A stretch of DNA of 64,000 bases from Psychrobacter sp. 28M-43 (lineage in GTDB: Bacteria > Pseudomonadota > Gammaproteobacteria > Pseudomonadales > Moraxellaceae), in NCBI RefSeq assembly GCF_014770435.1, contig NZ_CP061739.1, positions 1,674,001-1,738,000 of the forward strand, written 5' to 3'. The position numbers and the translations under genes are program-made. Position 1 is the first letter of the stretch. Each line of letters starts with the position of its first letter. A model generated the notes under the pieces. The model made no database searches and was not told the origin of the DNA. It saw only the letters and a list, made by a program, of their open reading frames with translations. Below are positions 27,698 to 37,494 of this stretch, one piece after another.

Positions 27698-29461
27698 TTA
27701 CTGTCCAAATATATAAGATACACCTACTCTTCCACCAAATCTTGAATCAGCAAAACCAAAGGCTCCACTAACTGATGTTCGACCATTATCTAACATAGTG
27801 GCAGCACCAATAGCAACAGCGCTTTGTCCTTCATAATGACCCATGCCGCCAAACACAGCCACATTACCTGGGCTGAGATTAGGAATAGCCTGCTGTGTCG
27901 CTAAAGAGATCGCCACACCACTATTTGCAGTTTTTTCCACATCATCAACTCGACGATTTACACCGTTAGCATAGCTTTGAAAGCTGCTATTCAAAACATC
28001 ATATTTGTTATCAGTATAGGTATTAGCTTCGGTTACAGCATTGATTTTTGCGGTATTCAACTGTTTGATATTGACTGCATCTGTATTCTGTGTTCCATCT
28101 GCTACGTTGATGATTTGACGCTCACTACCCGCTGACCCAACCGACACTGTGTTATCACGGTTTGATGTTGAATCACTTCCAACAACGACTGCGTTGTTGA
28201 CTGCTGTACTAATGCCATTTCCTAAAACGACCGTGTTATTGCCAGTTACCGTATTATTATTACCAAAGCTATAGCTACCTGAACCACTGACTGTGCTTGG
28301 ATCACCAATGGCACCAGAGTTTTTACCTGTTACCAAATTACCTACACCGATACTAATAGACTGACTGCCTTCAGCTACTGCCCCATTACCTATCGCGATA
28401 GCATCTTTACCTGTCGCTTGGGCTGGTGTGGCTGTGCTATTAGAGGTCTGTACAGCAACATTGATGTTAGCATCCTTACCCGCTTCGCCTTTAGCACCTG
28501 TCAAACCTTGGATACCCTGTTCGCCTTGGGCGCCAGTTTCGCCTTTAGCACCTGTTAGACCTTGCTCACCTTGGACACCTGTTAGACCGATGTCGCCTTT
28601 ATCACCCTTAGCGCCAGTATCGCCTTTGGCACCGGTCAAACCTTGGATACCTTGCTCACCTTTGGCGCCAGTAGCACCTGTCAGACCGATATCGCCTTTA
28701 TCACCTTTGGCACCAGTAGCGCCTGTCAGACCAATGTCGCCTTTATCACCTTTAGCACCAGTATCGCCTTTGGCACCGGTCAAACCTTGAAGACCTTGCT
28801 CACCTTGGACACCTGTCAGACCGATGTCGCCTTTATCACCTTTGGCGCCAGTAGCGCCAGTCAGACCTTGAATGCCTTGTTCACCTGTGTCGCCTTTAGC
28901 GCCAGTCAAACCCTGGATACCTTGTTCGCCTTTTGCACCAGTTAGTCCAGTATCTCCTTTAGCACCAGTCAGACCTTGAATACCTTGCTCGCCTGTATCG
29001 CCTTTAACACCAGTCAGACCTTGAATACCTTGCTCGCCTTGGGCGCCAGTATCGCCTTTAGCACCAGTCAGACCTTGAATACCTTGAGCACCAGTTTCAC
29101 CTTTAGCGCCAGTCAGACCTTGAATACCCTGAACACCTTGGGCGCCCGTCAAACCAGTATCGCCCTTATCTCCTTTGTCACCCTTATCTCCCTTGAGGCC
29201 TGTCTCACCAGTATCTCCTTTTGCTCCAAAAGGTGACTGTCCTGCAAGTCGATCACAGGCTGAACTATTATCGAAATAAAAACACTGATCTACATCAACA
29301 GAGTCTACTGCTAATGCAAACTCTGTCGTTAGGGATATACCACTAAGTGACAGCATACTGATTACTAGATAAGATGCCTTTTTACCTGCTTTATGATCTT
29401 CTTTGCGAATAGAAGTAACTACGGTTGTATCTACAACAAAATTCTGTGAATTTTTTAACAT
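27698..29461 (-). CDS. Collagen-like trimeric autotransporter (YadA type)
   Basis: A predicted surface adhesin of 587 residues from ATG 29461 (AGGA upstream; a GTG at 29488 is less likely). Order: basic extended N-region and signal helix (to about residue 52), a short segment with two Cys, 84 uninterrupted Gly-X-Y triplets with no Pro, YadA-head-like repeats ([19 protein letters not shown] and following), the neck [26 protein letters not shown], a short coiled coil and a C-terminal YadA-type beta-barrel anchor. Each trimer should carry a collagen-like rod outside the cell. KGD/KGE triplets may stabilise the triple helix without hydroxyproline. The protein ends SYIFGQ rather than in an aromatic residue. 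Its repetitive DNA is prone to copy-number change. Confidence 0.88.
   Translation of the reverse strand: MLKNSQNFVVDTTVVTSIRKEDHKAGKKASYLVISMLSLSGISLTTEFALAVDSVDVDQCFYFDNSSACDRLAGQSPFGAKGDTGETGLKGDKGDKGDKGDTGLTGAQGVQGIQGLTGAKGETGAQGIQGLTGAKGDTGAQGEQGIQGLTGVKGDTGEQGIQGLTGAKGDTGLTGAKGEQGIQGLTGAKGDTGEQGIQGLTGATGAKGDKGDIGLTGVQGEQGLQGLTGAKGDTGAKGDKGDIGLTGATGAKGDKGDIGLTGATGAKGEQGIQGLTGAKGDTGAKGDKGDIGLTGVQGEQGLTGAKGETGAQGEQGIQGLTGAKGEAGKDANINVAVQTSNSTATPAQATGKDAIAIGNGAVAEGSQSISIGVGNLVTGKNSGAIGDPSTVSGSGSYSFGNNNTVTGNNTVVLGNGISTAVNNAVVVGSDSTSNRDNTVSVGSAGSERQIINVADGTQNTDAVNIKQLNTAKINAVTEANTYTDNKYDVLNSSFQSYANGVNRRVDDVEKTANSGVAISLATQQAIPNLSPGNVAVFGGMGHYEGQSAVAIGAATMLDNGRTSVSGAFGFADSRFGGRVGVSYIFGQ
28472..29227 (-). 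repeat. Gly-X-Y coding repeat region (84 triplets)
   Basis: The region codes for 84 uninterrupted Gly-X-Y triplets. Recurring blocks encode [20 protein letters not shown] and [10 protein letters not shown], with near-identical nucleotide copies at several points. Open frames on the opposite strand here are shadows of this repeat. Confidence 0.9.
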
Positions 29462-29610
29462 AGCTTGCGTCCTTTGAAGTAGTTTCACGATTAGTAACAG
29501 AAACTTTGATTACAAAATTAACTAAAATTGTACATTACAGTAATTATATTACACAAAAAACCTCAAAAGAACATTTTTAAATACTATTAGCAATATTATT
29601 ATAAATAACA

Positions 29611-29654
29611 AAAAAACGCTCACTATGCCGTCTAGACAATAGTGAGCGTTTTTT
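29611..29654. terminator. Terminator after msrAB
   Basis: Sixteen-base arms AAAAAACGCTCACTAT (29611-29626) and ATAGTGAGCGTTTTTT (29639-29654) enclose a 12-nt loop. It follows the msrAB stop on the minus strand and lies upstream of the autotransporter gene. Confidence 0.88.
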
Positions 29655-29675
29655 TATTTAATAAATCAATATTAA

Positions 29676-30890
29676 TTAACCAACTGGTCTAACCTCGTCG
29701 ATCCAATTGCCATAACCTTCAGCTTCCATCTGCGCCAGTGGAATAAAGCGGAGCGCTGCTGAATTCATGCAATAGCGTTTGCCTGTCGGTGCTGGACCGT
29801 CATCAAATACATGGCCCACGTGTGAGTCCGCGTAACGGCTACGAATTTCAGTACGAGTTCCAAATATCCCTCGATCTGGCTTTTCAACCACTAAGCTCGT
29901 ATCCAATGGGCGAGTAAAGCTCGGCCAGCCCGTACCAGACTTATATTTATCACGCGAAGAATATAGTGGCTCACCAGATACGATGTCTACATATAATCCA
30001 GGCTCTTTATTATCCCAGTACTCATTATCAAAAGCGCGCTCAGTACCTTCTTTTTGAGTGACTTTGTACTGAATGTCACTAAGTGACTTCTTTAGCGCAT
30101 CTTGTGAAGGCTTCACGAATGTCTCTGGGTTAAAACCTTTGCTTACTTTGCTATCTGATGTGTTATTTGACGTCACTTGCTGTGTGCTATCTGCTTCGGG
30201 CGTAAACTTACTAAAATCAAGCTCATAGTTTTTACCATAGACACTCTCGATAAATTGATAGCGACCAGAATTGAAGGTATAGGCTTTATAGCGTATCGGG
30301 TTCTTTTTATAGTAATCTTGATGATACTCTTCAGCAGGATAAAAAGTGCTAGCAGGTACAATCTCAATCACTACTGGTTTATCATACACACCAGAGACTT
30401 GCAGTGATTGCTTAGCCGCTTCTGCGATTTGCTTTTCTTGCGCATTATTGTAAAAAATTGCTGGACGGTACTGTGTGCCGCGATCAACATACTGCCCTTT
30501 ATCATCAGTAGGATCAGCAATTCTCCACAGCGCTTGTACTATGCCGTTGTAAGTAATTTTCTTAGGATCATAATATACTTGCGCCGCTTCTGTATGCCCA
30601 GTACCACCTGCTGATACTTGTTTGTAGGTTGGGTTTTCAGCGGTGCCACCCGTATAGCCAGACACTACCTCCACCACGCCAGGGATCTTTTCATAACCTG
30701 CTTCAACACACCAAAAACACCCACCCGCTACTGTGGCTACTGCCAATCCTGGCGTAGTCGGTGCATATGGGTTAGCGGCAGTTGTGTTCTTTACAGTAGA
30801 GCTGTTTTCAGTTGATGCGCAGCCTGCGTAAATCGCACTACTCGCTATGATAACTAACCCTATAATTCTAGATGGTAATATGCGATTCAT
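29676..30890 (-). CDS. msrAB: MsrA-MsrB fusion, lipoprotein methionine sulfoxide reductase
   Basis: This bifunctional repair enzyme reduces both S- and R-methionine sulfoxide in proteins. A lipoprotein signal peptide ends in the lipobox YAGC at Cys24, so it should be anchored to a membrane and face the periplasm. The MsrA domain (about residues 50-210) has [27 protein letters not shown] with catalytic Cys59. The MsrB domain (about 265-395) ends with the catalytic [12 protein letters not shown] Thr/Ser-rich linker joins them. GGAG stands upstream of ATG 30890. Its partners in a thioredoxin relay are not nearby. Confidence 0.93.
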   Translation of the reverse strand: MNRILPSRIIGLVIIASSAIYAGCASTENSSTVKNTTAANPYAPTTPGLAVATVAGGCFWCVEAGYEKIPGVVEVVSGYTGGTAENPTYKQVSAGGTGHTEAAQVYYDPKKITYNGIVQALWRIADPTDDKGQYVDRGTQYRPAIFYNNAQEKQIAEAAKQSLQVSGVYDKPVVIEIVPASTFYPAEEYHQDYYKKNPIRYKAYTFNSGRYQFIESVYGKNYELDFSKFTPEADSTQQVTSNNTSDSKVSKGFNPETFVKPSQDALKKSLSDIQYKVTQKEGTERAFDNEYWDNKEPGLYVDIVSGEPLYSSRDKYKSGTGWPSFTRPLDTSLVVEKPDRGIFGTRTEIRSRYADSHVGHVFDDGPAPTGKRYCMNSAALRFIPLAQMEAEGYGNWIDEVRPVG

Positions 30891-31103
30891 AAAAATCTCC
30901 TAAGCGTAATGTCCTTTACATATCCTAACGCTTTTGTATCACTGAAACATTCCTATACTGTTATATATTTACAGTTTATTAAGATATTTTTTATCAACTG
31001 AGTTTAATTACAAGATAAATTAAACGATTATTTGATAACGATTATATATTTTAGTATGAGTTATAGAAATAAGACGAAAGCTTTATTATCTCAAATGCAA
31101 TAA

Positions 31104-31136
31104 AAAAGCCCATTCTCAAAAAAGTAATGGGCTTTT
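31104..31136 (-). terminator. Terminator after the Fe-dependent alcohol dehydrogenase gene
   Basis: Arms AAAAGCCCATT (31104-31114) and AATGGGCTTTT (31126-31136) flank an 11-nt loop, 34 bp past the stop at 31170. The A-rich stretch before it gives U on the minus transcript. Confidence 0.8.
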
Positions 31137-31169
31137 ATTTATCGTAAGGTTATCAATGTAAGCATAGGT

Positions 31170-32474
31170 TTATAAAGATTTTTGGCTATCTTTATTAGAA
31201 CGTTCGTCACTTGCCTGCTTAATTTTCGTTAGAATTTCTTTAATTTCAGCGGCTGATAAATACGTTGGTACTGCATAGGTGTCACTGACTTCTTTTGCAG
31301 CTGCCTTTACAATATCATCAAAGTCGCTGGTTTGCATACCATTGACAGTCGGATCAATGTTTAGAGCTGCAATCAAGTCTCTAACTTGCGTGATAAGGTT
31401 ATCTGCTATCTCACTATCGCCATTGGCTGCTTGACCATCCTGTACCATACCGGTTCTTTTAGCCAATGCAGCCAGTCTTTTTTTGCTCGCTTTGCGATTG
31501 ACGTCGAGCACATAAGGCAACACGATGGCGTTAGCACGGCCATGAGGAATACTATAGTAAGCGCCTAACTGATGCGCGATAGCATGCACATAGCCTAGAC
31601 CTGCTTTGTTAAAGGCAATCCCGCCGTAATGAGCGGCGATACCCATCTCTTCTCTTGCTTTTAGATTGCCACCATCTTTATAAGCTAGTGGTAGATAATG
31701 CATGACAGATTTTACGGCAGAGGCTGCATAGTAATCTGTCTCTACGCTGGCATTGGCACTCATCCATGCTTCTAGTGCATGGGTCAATACATCAATACCA
31801 GTATCTGCTGTGATATGGGCTGGCATGCCTTTCATGATAACTGGGTCAATCGCTGCGGCTAGTGGTACCATTCTTGGGTCGATAGACAATGCTTTTTGAT
31901 GCGTTTTATCGTCCGATACTACTGCACCAAGTGTCGCCTCTGAACCCGTGCCAGCCGTCGTTGGTACGCAGTATAAAGGCGTCGCAGGCTTTCTTGCTTT
32001 AAGAATACCGATTAGCTGCTTTGGCTTGCACTTGTTGCCTTGAGACATGGCTATCATTTTGGCCGCATCGATCACTGAGCCACCGCCAATGGCTACGATA
32101 GAGTCACAATTGGCCTCTACAGATTGACGGAGTCCTTCTTCAACTACCTTAAAAGTAGGATCTGGCGTAATGCCGTCATAGATGTGATAACTAATATTTT
32201 TCGCATCTAGATAATCAGTTACTTTCGCAGGTATGCCCAGTTCGTTGAGCACTGTATCCGTGACAATAAACACATTGGTATTGCCTTCATTGATAAGCAT
32301 ATCGCATAGCTCATCGCAGGCAGTCTCACCGACAAAGAGCATTGGTCTTCTGATAGGTATCACATAAGACACTGCTTTTAATACCTTTGCCCGAGTCTTA
32401 GCGACAGCCAAATAACCAGCATGCTGCAAACTGTTGTTCTTTACCAATTTAGTAATACTGTTTTGTGTTTTCAT
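31170..32474 (-). CDS. Iron-containing alcohol dehydrogenase
   Basis: This cytoplasmic group III dehydrogenase probably interconverts an alcohol and aldehyde with NAD(P). Family marks are the nucleotide-binding GGGSVIDAAKMIAM, PTTAGTGSEAT, DTGIDVLTHALEAWMS and AGLGYVHAIAHQLGAYYSIPHGRANAIVLP, the last two carrying the metal ligands. The length from ATG 32474 is 434 residues, longer than typical because of a basic N-terminal leader of about 45 residues. A GTG at 32480 has better Shine-Dalgarno spacing (AAGGA 5 nt upstream) and may be the true start. The substrate is undetermined. It is monocistronic. Confidence 0.88.
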   Translation of the reverse strand: MKTQNSITKLVKNNSLQHAGYLAVAKTRAKVLKAVSYVIPIRRPMLFVGETACDELCDMLINEGNTNVFIVTDTVLNELGIPAKVTDYLDAKNISYHIYDGITPDPTFKVVEEGLRQSVEANCDSIVAIGGGSVIDAAKMIAMSQGNKCKPKQLIGILKARKPATPLYCVPTTAGTGSEATLGAVVSDDKTHQKALSIDPRMVPLAAAIDPVIMKGMPAHITADTGIDVLTHALEAWMSANASVETDYYAASAVKSVMHYLPLAYKDGGNLKAREEMGIAAHYGGIAFNKAGLGYVHAIAHQLGAYYSIPHGRANAIVLPYVLDVNRKASKKRLAALAKRTGMVQDGQAANGDSEIADNLITQVRDLIAALNIDPTVNGMQTSDFDDIVKAAAKEVSDTYAVPTYLSAAEIKEILTKIKQASDERSNKDSQKSL

Positions 32475-32747
32475 GAGCACAAAAATCCTTTTTAATGATG
32501 GTTTTAACGGCAATAAAGACCGTTTTGGGCAGTCAGTTAAATATTACTAACTTACGAGTGCTAGAATGTATAAAGATACGCATCACAGCATTACAAAATG
32601 GGCAGTTCTCTAAAATTATTGTACCACTGCTTTTTTCAATATGTCGCTATTATTATGAACTGCGATGTGTCAGTTTTATACCAAGCCGCTTATTTTAGTC
32701 GCTTAATTTTATTGATCAGTCTCAGTGGCTACAGTAAGTCGTTTAAA

Positions 32748-34427
32748 CTAGTCAGTACTTGCCTTTAACAGTTGCTGAGTGTAAGCATGTTGTGGGTGAT
32801 TGAAAAGATCTTCGGTACGCCCAAACTCTACACACACCCCTTGTTTCAATACCATGATATGCTGACACAGTGCACGTACTACCTTGAGATCATGACTGAT
32901 AAAGACATAGCTGATTTGCAGTCTTTCTTGGATTTCACGTAATAAACTAACTACTGTGACCTGTGTGGTGCTATCGAGCGCGGAGGTCGGCTCATCCAAT
33001 ATAAGTAAGCTTGGTTTCATAATGAGGGCACGCGCCAGTGCCACGCGTTGACGCTGGCCACCTGACAGCTCATGAGGATAACGCTGCGCAAATGATAAAG
33101 GCAAATGTACCGTAGCAAGACTATCTAGCACCGCTTGCTGACGGGCGGCCTTATCCACGCCTTGTACTAACAATCCTTCTTCTACGATTTGCATGACCGT
33201 CATACGCGGATTAATACTGGCAAATGGATCTTGAAATACCATCTGTATCTGCGCGCGGAAGTTACGTAGCGCTTTTTTGGACAATATCGAAATATCTTGC
33301 CCGTTGACCACTATCTGCCCATTCACACGTACTTGATTGCTCAGTAGTTGGCTAAGCGCCAGCGCAATGGTGGTTTTTCCAGAGCCAGACTCACCGACGA
33401 TACCCAATGCTTGGCCTTTTTGTAGCGTCATATCGACATCTTTGACCGCATCGAACCAGCGCTTGGTACCACCAAACAGACCTTTTTCAATTGGGAGCTG
33501 TACGTTAAGACGCTTCACTTCTAGTACGCTTGGGTGCTTATCCGCGTTATCGTCTTCTATGGTCAATGCTTGACCAAAGTCTTGCTGAATAAGCGTCCGA
33601 GTATAATCGGCTTTGGGCTGACTAAATACCGCTGACGTTTGACCCTGCTCAATGGTTTGACCATGACGCATGACGATGACCTCATCACTATAGCGTCTGA
33701 CTAGGTTGAGATCATGACTGATTAATATCATCGCCATATTATGCTGACGTTTGAGATCATCTAATAGCGCCAAAATCTCATGCTGCAACGTCACATCGAG
33801 TGCAGTCGTTGGCTCATCAGCGATTAAAATATCAGGCTGCTGAGCCAATGCCATGGCAATCATTACTCGCTGACGCTGACCACCTGATAACTCATGTGGG
33901 TAACGGTTCAATTTGTCAGCAGGATCTGCAATATTGACATCATTTAGCAAAGCAATGCTAGTGTCTCGCCATTGCTTCTTAGGTATTCCGCTTAGACGCA
34001 ACGATTCAGCGATTTGTTTGGCGACCGTATGCAACGGATTTAATGCGGTCATCGGCTCCTGAAATACCATACCAATCCGCTGTCCACGAATAGACCGCAA
34101 TGCAGCATTACGCGCCTTATCATTGGATATGGGCAAGGTAGACATACCTGCCGTACTTGCCAACTGAACTTCACCAGTAATCGTTAAACTATCTGGTAAC
34201 AGACCTAGTAGCGCAAGACTGGCGATCGATTTGCCAGAGCCTGACTCACCAACGATAGCCAAAGTTTGCCCTTGTCTTAGCTCATAAGACAGCGCATCGA
34301 CTAACTGGGCGCCTGTAGCAGTCGTGATACTTAAACTATCTACTGTCAGCATAAGCTTATCTTGTGCACGATTAGGGATTTCATTTGGTGCGTTGTTTTG
34401 CTCGGTGGCGATAATATTTTTAGTCAT
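32748..34427 (-). CDS. yejF: Peptide ABC transporter, dual ATP-binding protein (YejF-like)
   Basis: This ATPase powers uptake by the YejABEF-type oligopeptide importer. It is a fusion of two ABC cassettes in 559 residues: Walker A GESGSGKSIASLALL with signature LSGGQRQRVMIAMALA, then GESGSGKTTIALAL with signature LSGGQRQRVALARALI. Both Walker B boxes end DEPT. ATG 34427 starts 1 nt after the yejE stop, so translation is coupled. It is the last gene of the yejBEF unit. The substrate class (peptides, including microcin C in enteric relatives) is inferred from family. Confidence 0.93.
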   Translation of the reverse strand: MTKNIIATEQNNAPNEIPNRAQDKLMLTVDSLSITTATGAQLVDALSYELRQGQTLAIVGESGSGKSIASLALLGLLPDSLTITGEVQLASTAGMSTLPISNDKARNAALRSIRGQRIGMVFQEPMTALNPLHTVAKQIAESLRLSGIPKKQWRDTSIALLNDVNIADPADKLNRYPHELSGGQRQRVMIAMALAQQPDILIADEPTTALDVTLQHEILALLDDLKRQHNMAMILISHDLNLVRRYSDEVIVMRHGQTIEQGQTSAVFSQPKADYTRTLIQQDFGQALTIEDDNADKHPSVLEVKRLNVQLPIEKGLFGGTKRWFDAVKDVDMTLQKGQALGIVGESGSGKTTIALALSQLLSNQVRVNGQIVVNGQDISILSKKALRNFRAQIQMVFQDPFASINPRMTVMQIVEEGLLVQGVDKAARQQAVLDSLATVHLPLSFAQRYPHELSGGQRQRVALARALIMKPSLLILDEPTSALDSTTQVTVVSLLREIQERLQISYVFISHDLKVVRALCQHIMVLKQGVCVEFGRTEDLFNHPQHAYTQQLLKASTD

Positions 34428-34428
34428 A

Positions 34429-35541
34429 TTAAGAACGCCTCGGATCAAACGCATCACGCAGCGCTTCGCCAACGAAGATGAGTAATGATAAAATAAAGGT
34501 CAAACTAAAGAATCCTGACAAAGCAAGCCAAGGTGCATCGAGGTTGTTCTTCCCTTGTACCATTAGCTCACCAAGAGACGGCGAGCCAGGCGGCAATCCA
34601 TATCCCAAGAAATCCAGCGCAGTTAAAGCGATAATATTAGCCGTTAAAATAAATGGCAACTGCGATAAGCTAGAAGCTAACGCATTGGGTAAGATATGCC
34701 TGAGCATGATTTGGCTGTCCGAAACGCCTAAATTGCGTGCAGCTCGCACATAGTCAAAGTTACGGGCTCGCAAAAACTCTGCCCGTACCAAACCGACCAG
34801 TCCCATCCAGCCGAACAACAGCATCATAGCGAACAGCATAATAATGCTAGGACTAAACAGACTGACCAAAATAATAATCATAAACAGCTGAGGCATACCG
34901 CCCCATACTTCCATAAATCGCTGCCCTGCCAGATCTACCCAACCGCCATAATAACCTTGTACCGCACCAACGATAATCCCAATCAGTGCGCCCGCAAGCG
35001 TCAAGGCCAAACCAAACAGTAACGACACTCGCATACCATAAAGTATCCGTGCCAGCACATCACGACCCATATCATCAGTACCAAGCCAGTTCTGAGTATT
35101 GGGCGCTGCTGGATAAGGCAGACCAAGCTCGACGTTGGGCGTCTGATCAGCAAACGGGATAGGCGGCATTATATAAAACCCTTTCTCATCAATCAGCGAC
35201 TGCACTGCAGGATCTTTATAATTGGTTTCGGTCTCAAACACACCGCCAAACGTCGTTTCAGGATAGGCCTTTAATACAGGAAAGTAATAATCGCCTTGAT
35301 ACTGCACTAATAATGGTTTGTCATTGGCAATGACATTAGCCGCCATGCAGATGACAAATATCACTGCGAAAAAAAATAGCGATACCACCCCAAGACGATT
35401 TTGGCGAAAGCGATTTAAACGTGCTTGCCATATAGGGTTTAAGCGTTGCTTTTTTGTGGTAGATAGCTGCTCAGGCATTGGCGCTTTATCTGGTTCGCTA
35501 TTAATAGGACTGCTCTTTGATGAAGCTTGATTATTTGACAT
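34429..35541 (-). CDS. yejE: Peptide ABC transporter permease (YejE-like)
   Basis: An inner-membrane permease of 370 residues. A proline-rich, charged cytoplasmic leader (about 45 residues) precedes a first helix (LGVVSLFFFAVIFVICMAANVIA). A periplasmic region and a C-terminal BPD_transp_1 domain with about five helices follow. The EAA loop is visible as EFLRARNFDYVRAARNLGVSDSQIMLRHILPNA. ATG overlaps the yejB stop by one base (TAATG), and the next gene starts 1 nt after its stop. The pair forms the translocation channel. Confidence 0.92.
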   Translation of the reverse strand: MSNNQASSKSSPINSEPDKAPMPEQLSTTKKQRLNPIWQARLNRFRQNRLGVVSLFFFAVIFVICMAANVIANDKPLLVQYQGDYYFPVLKAYPETTFGGVFETETNYKDPAVQSLIDEKGFYIMPPIPFADQTPNVELGLPYPAAPNTQNWLGTDDMGRDVLARILYGMRVSLLFGLALTLAGALIGIIVGAVQGYYGGWVDLAGQRFMEVWGGMPQLFMIIILVSLFSPSIIMLFAMMLLFGWMGLVGLVRAEFLRARNFDYVRAARNLGVSDSQIMLRHILPNALASSLSQLPFILTANIIALTALDFLGYGLPPGSPSLGELMVQGKNNLDAPWLALSGFFSLTFILSLLIFVGEALRDAFDPRRS

Positions 35542-36611
35542 TAGCGCCCCTCAAAATCAATACGAGGATCGATTAAGTGATAGCTCAAATCACTGATTAA
35601 TTGCAATAGTAGCCCTACTAAGGTAAAGATAAATAGTGTGCCAAATATCACTGGATAATCGCGTTGTTGAATGGCTTCAAAACCTAGCAAACCGAGGCCA
35701 TCTAGTTTAAAGATAATCTCAATCAAAAAATTACCCGCAAAGAAGATACCAACGATAGCGGCTGGAATACCTGCAATGATAATCAACATCGCATTGCGAA
35801 ACACATGGCCATATAGCACTTGACGCTCACCTAAGCCTTTAGCGCGTGCGGTCAGTACATACTGCTTGCCTAATTCCTCTAAAAAGCTGAATTTGGTCAA
35901 ATAGGTCAAACCCGCAAAACCGCCTACAGTACTTGCCAGCAGCGGTAACGCCAAATGCCAAAAATAATCTTTTACTTTACCAAGCGCGCTTAGCTGATCA
36001 AAATTTTCGGACGTCAATCCCTGTAATGGAAAGATATTCCAGTAACTGCCCCCCGCAAAGAAAACCAGTAAGATTACTGCAAAGACAAACACAGGTATCG
36101 CATGTCCGATCGCCAGCAACATAGCCGTGGCTTTATCAATGCCTGAGCCGTGATGCATCGCTTTATACACTCCCAATGGAATGGCAATAATATAGATGAG
36201 CAGCGTACTCCATAATCCAAGCGATATCGAGACTGGTAACTTCTCTACGATAAGTTCTGTCACCGACTGCCCTTTAAAAAACGACTCACCAAAATCTAAC
36301 TGAGCGTAGTTCTTTAACATAAGCCAAAATCGCTCTGGGGCAGATTTATCAAAGCCATATTGAGCGTTGATTGCGGCGACCATCTCCTCAGAGAGACCAC
36401 GCGTGCCTTGATAAGTGCTGTCGTTGCCACCTGCACTGCCCGCACCAATATTACCGCCAAGCGCATTATCTTTTGCACCCTGTTCGATAAGCGCCAGCTG
36501 CTGCTCAACAGGCCCGCCTGGTGCTGCCTGTACGATCACAAAGTTGGCAAGCAATATCAAAAATAGCGTCGGCAATATCAGTAGTAGTCTTTTTAAGATA
36601 TAACGACCCAT
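35541..36611 (-). CDS. yejB: Peptide ABC transporter permease (YejB-like)
   Basis: An inner-membrane permease of 356 residues with an N-terminal helix typical of DppB/YejB proteins (KRLLLILPTLFLILLANFVIVQAAPGGPVEQ) and a periplasmic loop containing GAKDNALGGNIGAG. A transport domain with about five helices and the EAA-like ARAKGLGERQVLYGHVFRNAML follows. It leads the tight yejB-yejE-yejF run and begins about 100 bp after gloB on the same strand. The Gly/Ala/Ser-rich loop is longer than in most relatives. Confidence 0.92.
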   Translation of the reverse strand: MGRYILKRLLLILPTLFLILLANFVIVQAAPGGPVEQQLALIEQGAKDNALGGNIGAGSAGGNDSTYQGTRGLSEEMVAAINAQYGFDKSAPERFWLMLKNYAQLDFGESFFKGQSVTELIVEKLPVSISLGLWSTLLIYIIAIPLGVYKAMHHGSGIDKATAMLLAIGHAIPVFVFAVILLVFFAGGSYWNIFPLQGLTSENFDQLSALGKVKDYFWHLALPLLASTVGGFAGLTYLTKFSFLEELGKQYVLTARAKGLGERQVLYGHVFRNAMLIIIAGIPAAIVGIFFAGNFLIEIIFKLDGLGLLGFEAIQQRDYPVIFGTLFIFTLVGLLLQLISDLSYHLIDPRIDFEGR

Positions 36612-36714
36612 AATGGCGACTTCCTAGATAAAGAGAGAGGACAATGACGTTCAGCAGCGAATTGTGGTGTATTAAATAGGTGCTTAAAAGCAAACTATTT
36701 GTTAAAAACTTGCT

Positions 36715-37494
36715 TTAAAAGTTGTTTTTCAACTCACGTAACGCTGCAAATACTGTCAATGACTTCTCATCATCGATAGGCATTTTGGATTTAACCCCTG
36801 CGATTACACTTGGCTCTTGTGTACGTAAAAACACATTTACCGCGCGCTCATGCTCTAGTGTCACTGGCAGTGTTGGCAGACCTTGTTCAGTTTGAGCTTC
36901 TGCTCGTACTAAGGCTTGCTGCATCGATTCGTTATCAGGTTCAATAGACAGGCCAAAACGCAGGTTACTGGCCGTATATTCATGCGCAGGATACAGTAGT
37001 GCCTCATGAGGTAAGCCGTTCAAACGCTTAAAGCTCTCATGCAGTTGATCAATCGTACCAGTAAAGACACGCCCACAACCTGCACTAAACAACGTATCAC
37101 CGCAGAAGCAGTGCTTTTGCCCATCGATATCTAAGATATAGGCCATGTGGCTAGCGGTATGCCCTGACACATCCCAGACTTGCGCAGAGCAGCCCCATGC
37201 GCTCACCGTGCTACCATCTTTGATAGTTTGATCTTCATCGACGCCATGCTCACTATGTGCAACCAGATGAGTCATCGGATACGACTCCTGTAACTCTGCG
37301 ACGCCGCCGATATGATCATGATGATGGTGAGTCGTCCAAATCGAGGTTAGCTCAAGCTCGTGCGTTTCTAGATAGTCAATGACCGGCTGGGCTTGACCTG
37401 GATCGATGACAATCGCTTGCTTATTATTTTCATTGATCAATGTCCAGATATAGTTATCGCTAAATGCTTTGATTGGGTGAATACGGATACTCAT
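36715..37494 (-). CDS. gloB: Hydroxyacylglutathione hydrolase (glyoxalase II)
   Basis: GloB hydrolyses S-lactoylglutathione to lactate and glutathione, ending methylglyoxal detoxification in the cytoplasm. The 259 residues hold the metallo-beta-lactamase metal motif TTHHHHDHIGG (about residues 54-64), a second His in VSGHTASHMAY, Asp in CFCGDTLFSAGCGRVFTG and a final PAHEYTASNLRF. It is placed between yejA and yejBEF, on the same strand; no link between glyoxalase and peptide uptake is known to me, so this is probably chance or shared transcription. Confidence 0.95.
   Translation of the reverse strand: MSIRIHPIKAFSDNYIWTLINENNKQAIVIDPGQAQPVIDYLETHELELTSIWTTHHHHDHIGGVAELQESYPMTHLVAHSEHGVDEDQTIKDGSTVSAWGCSAQVWDVSGHTASHMAYILDIDGQKHCFCGDTLFSAGCGRVFTGTIDQLHESFKRLNGLPHEALLYPAHEYTASNLRFGLSIEPDNESMQQALVRAEAQTEQGLPTLPVTLEHERAVNVFLRTQEPSVIAGVKSKMPIDDEKSLTVFAALRELKNNF

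Noticed and set aside
28428..29236. Long plus-strand open frames rich in Pro, Ser and Thr opposite the autotransporter
   Set aside because: They are mirror frames of the Gly-X-Y coding repeat. They have no ribosome-binding sites.
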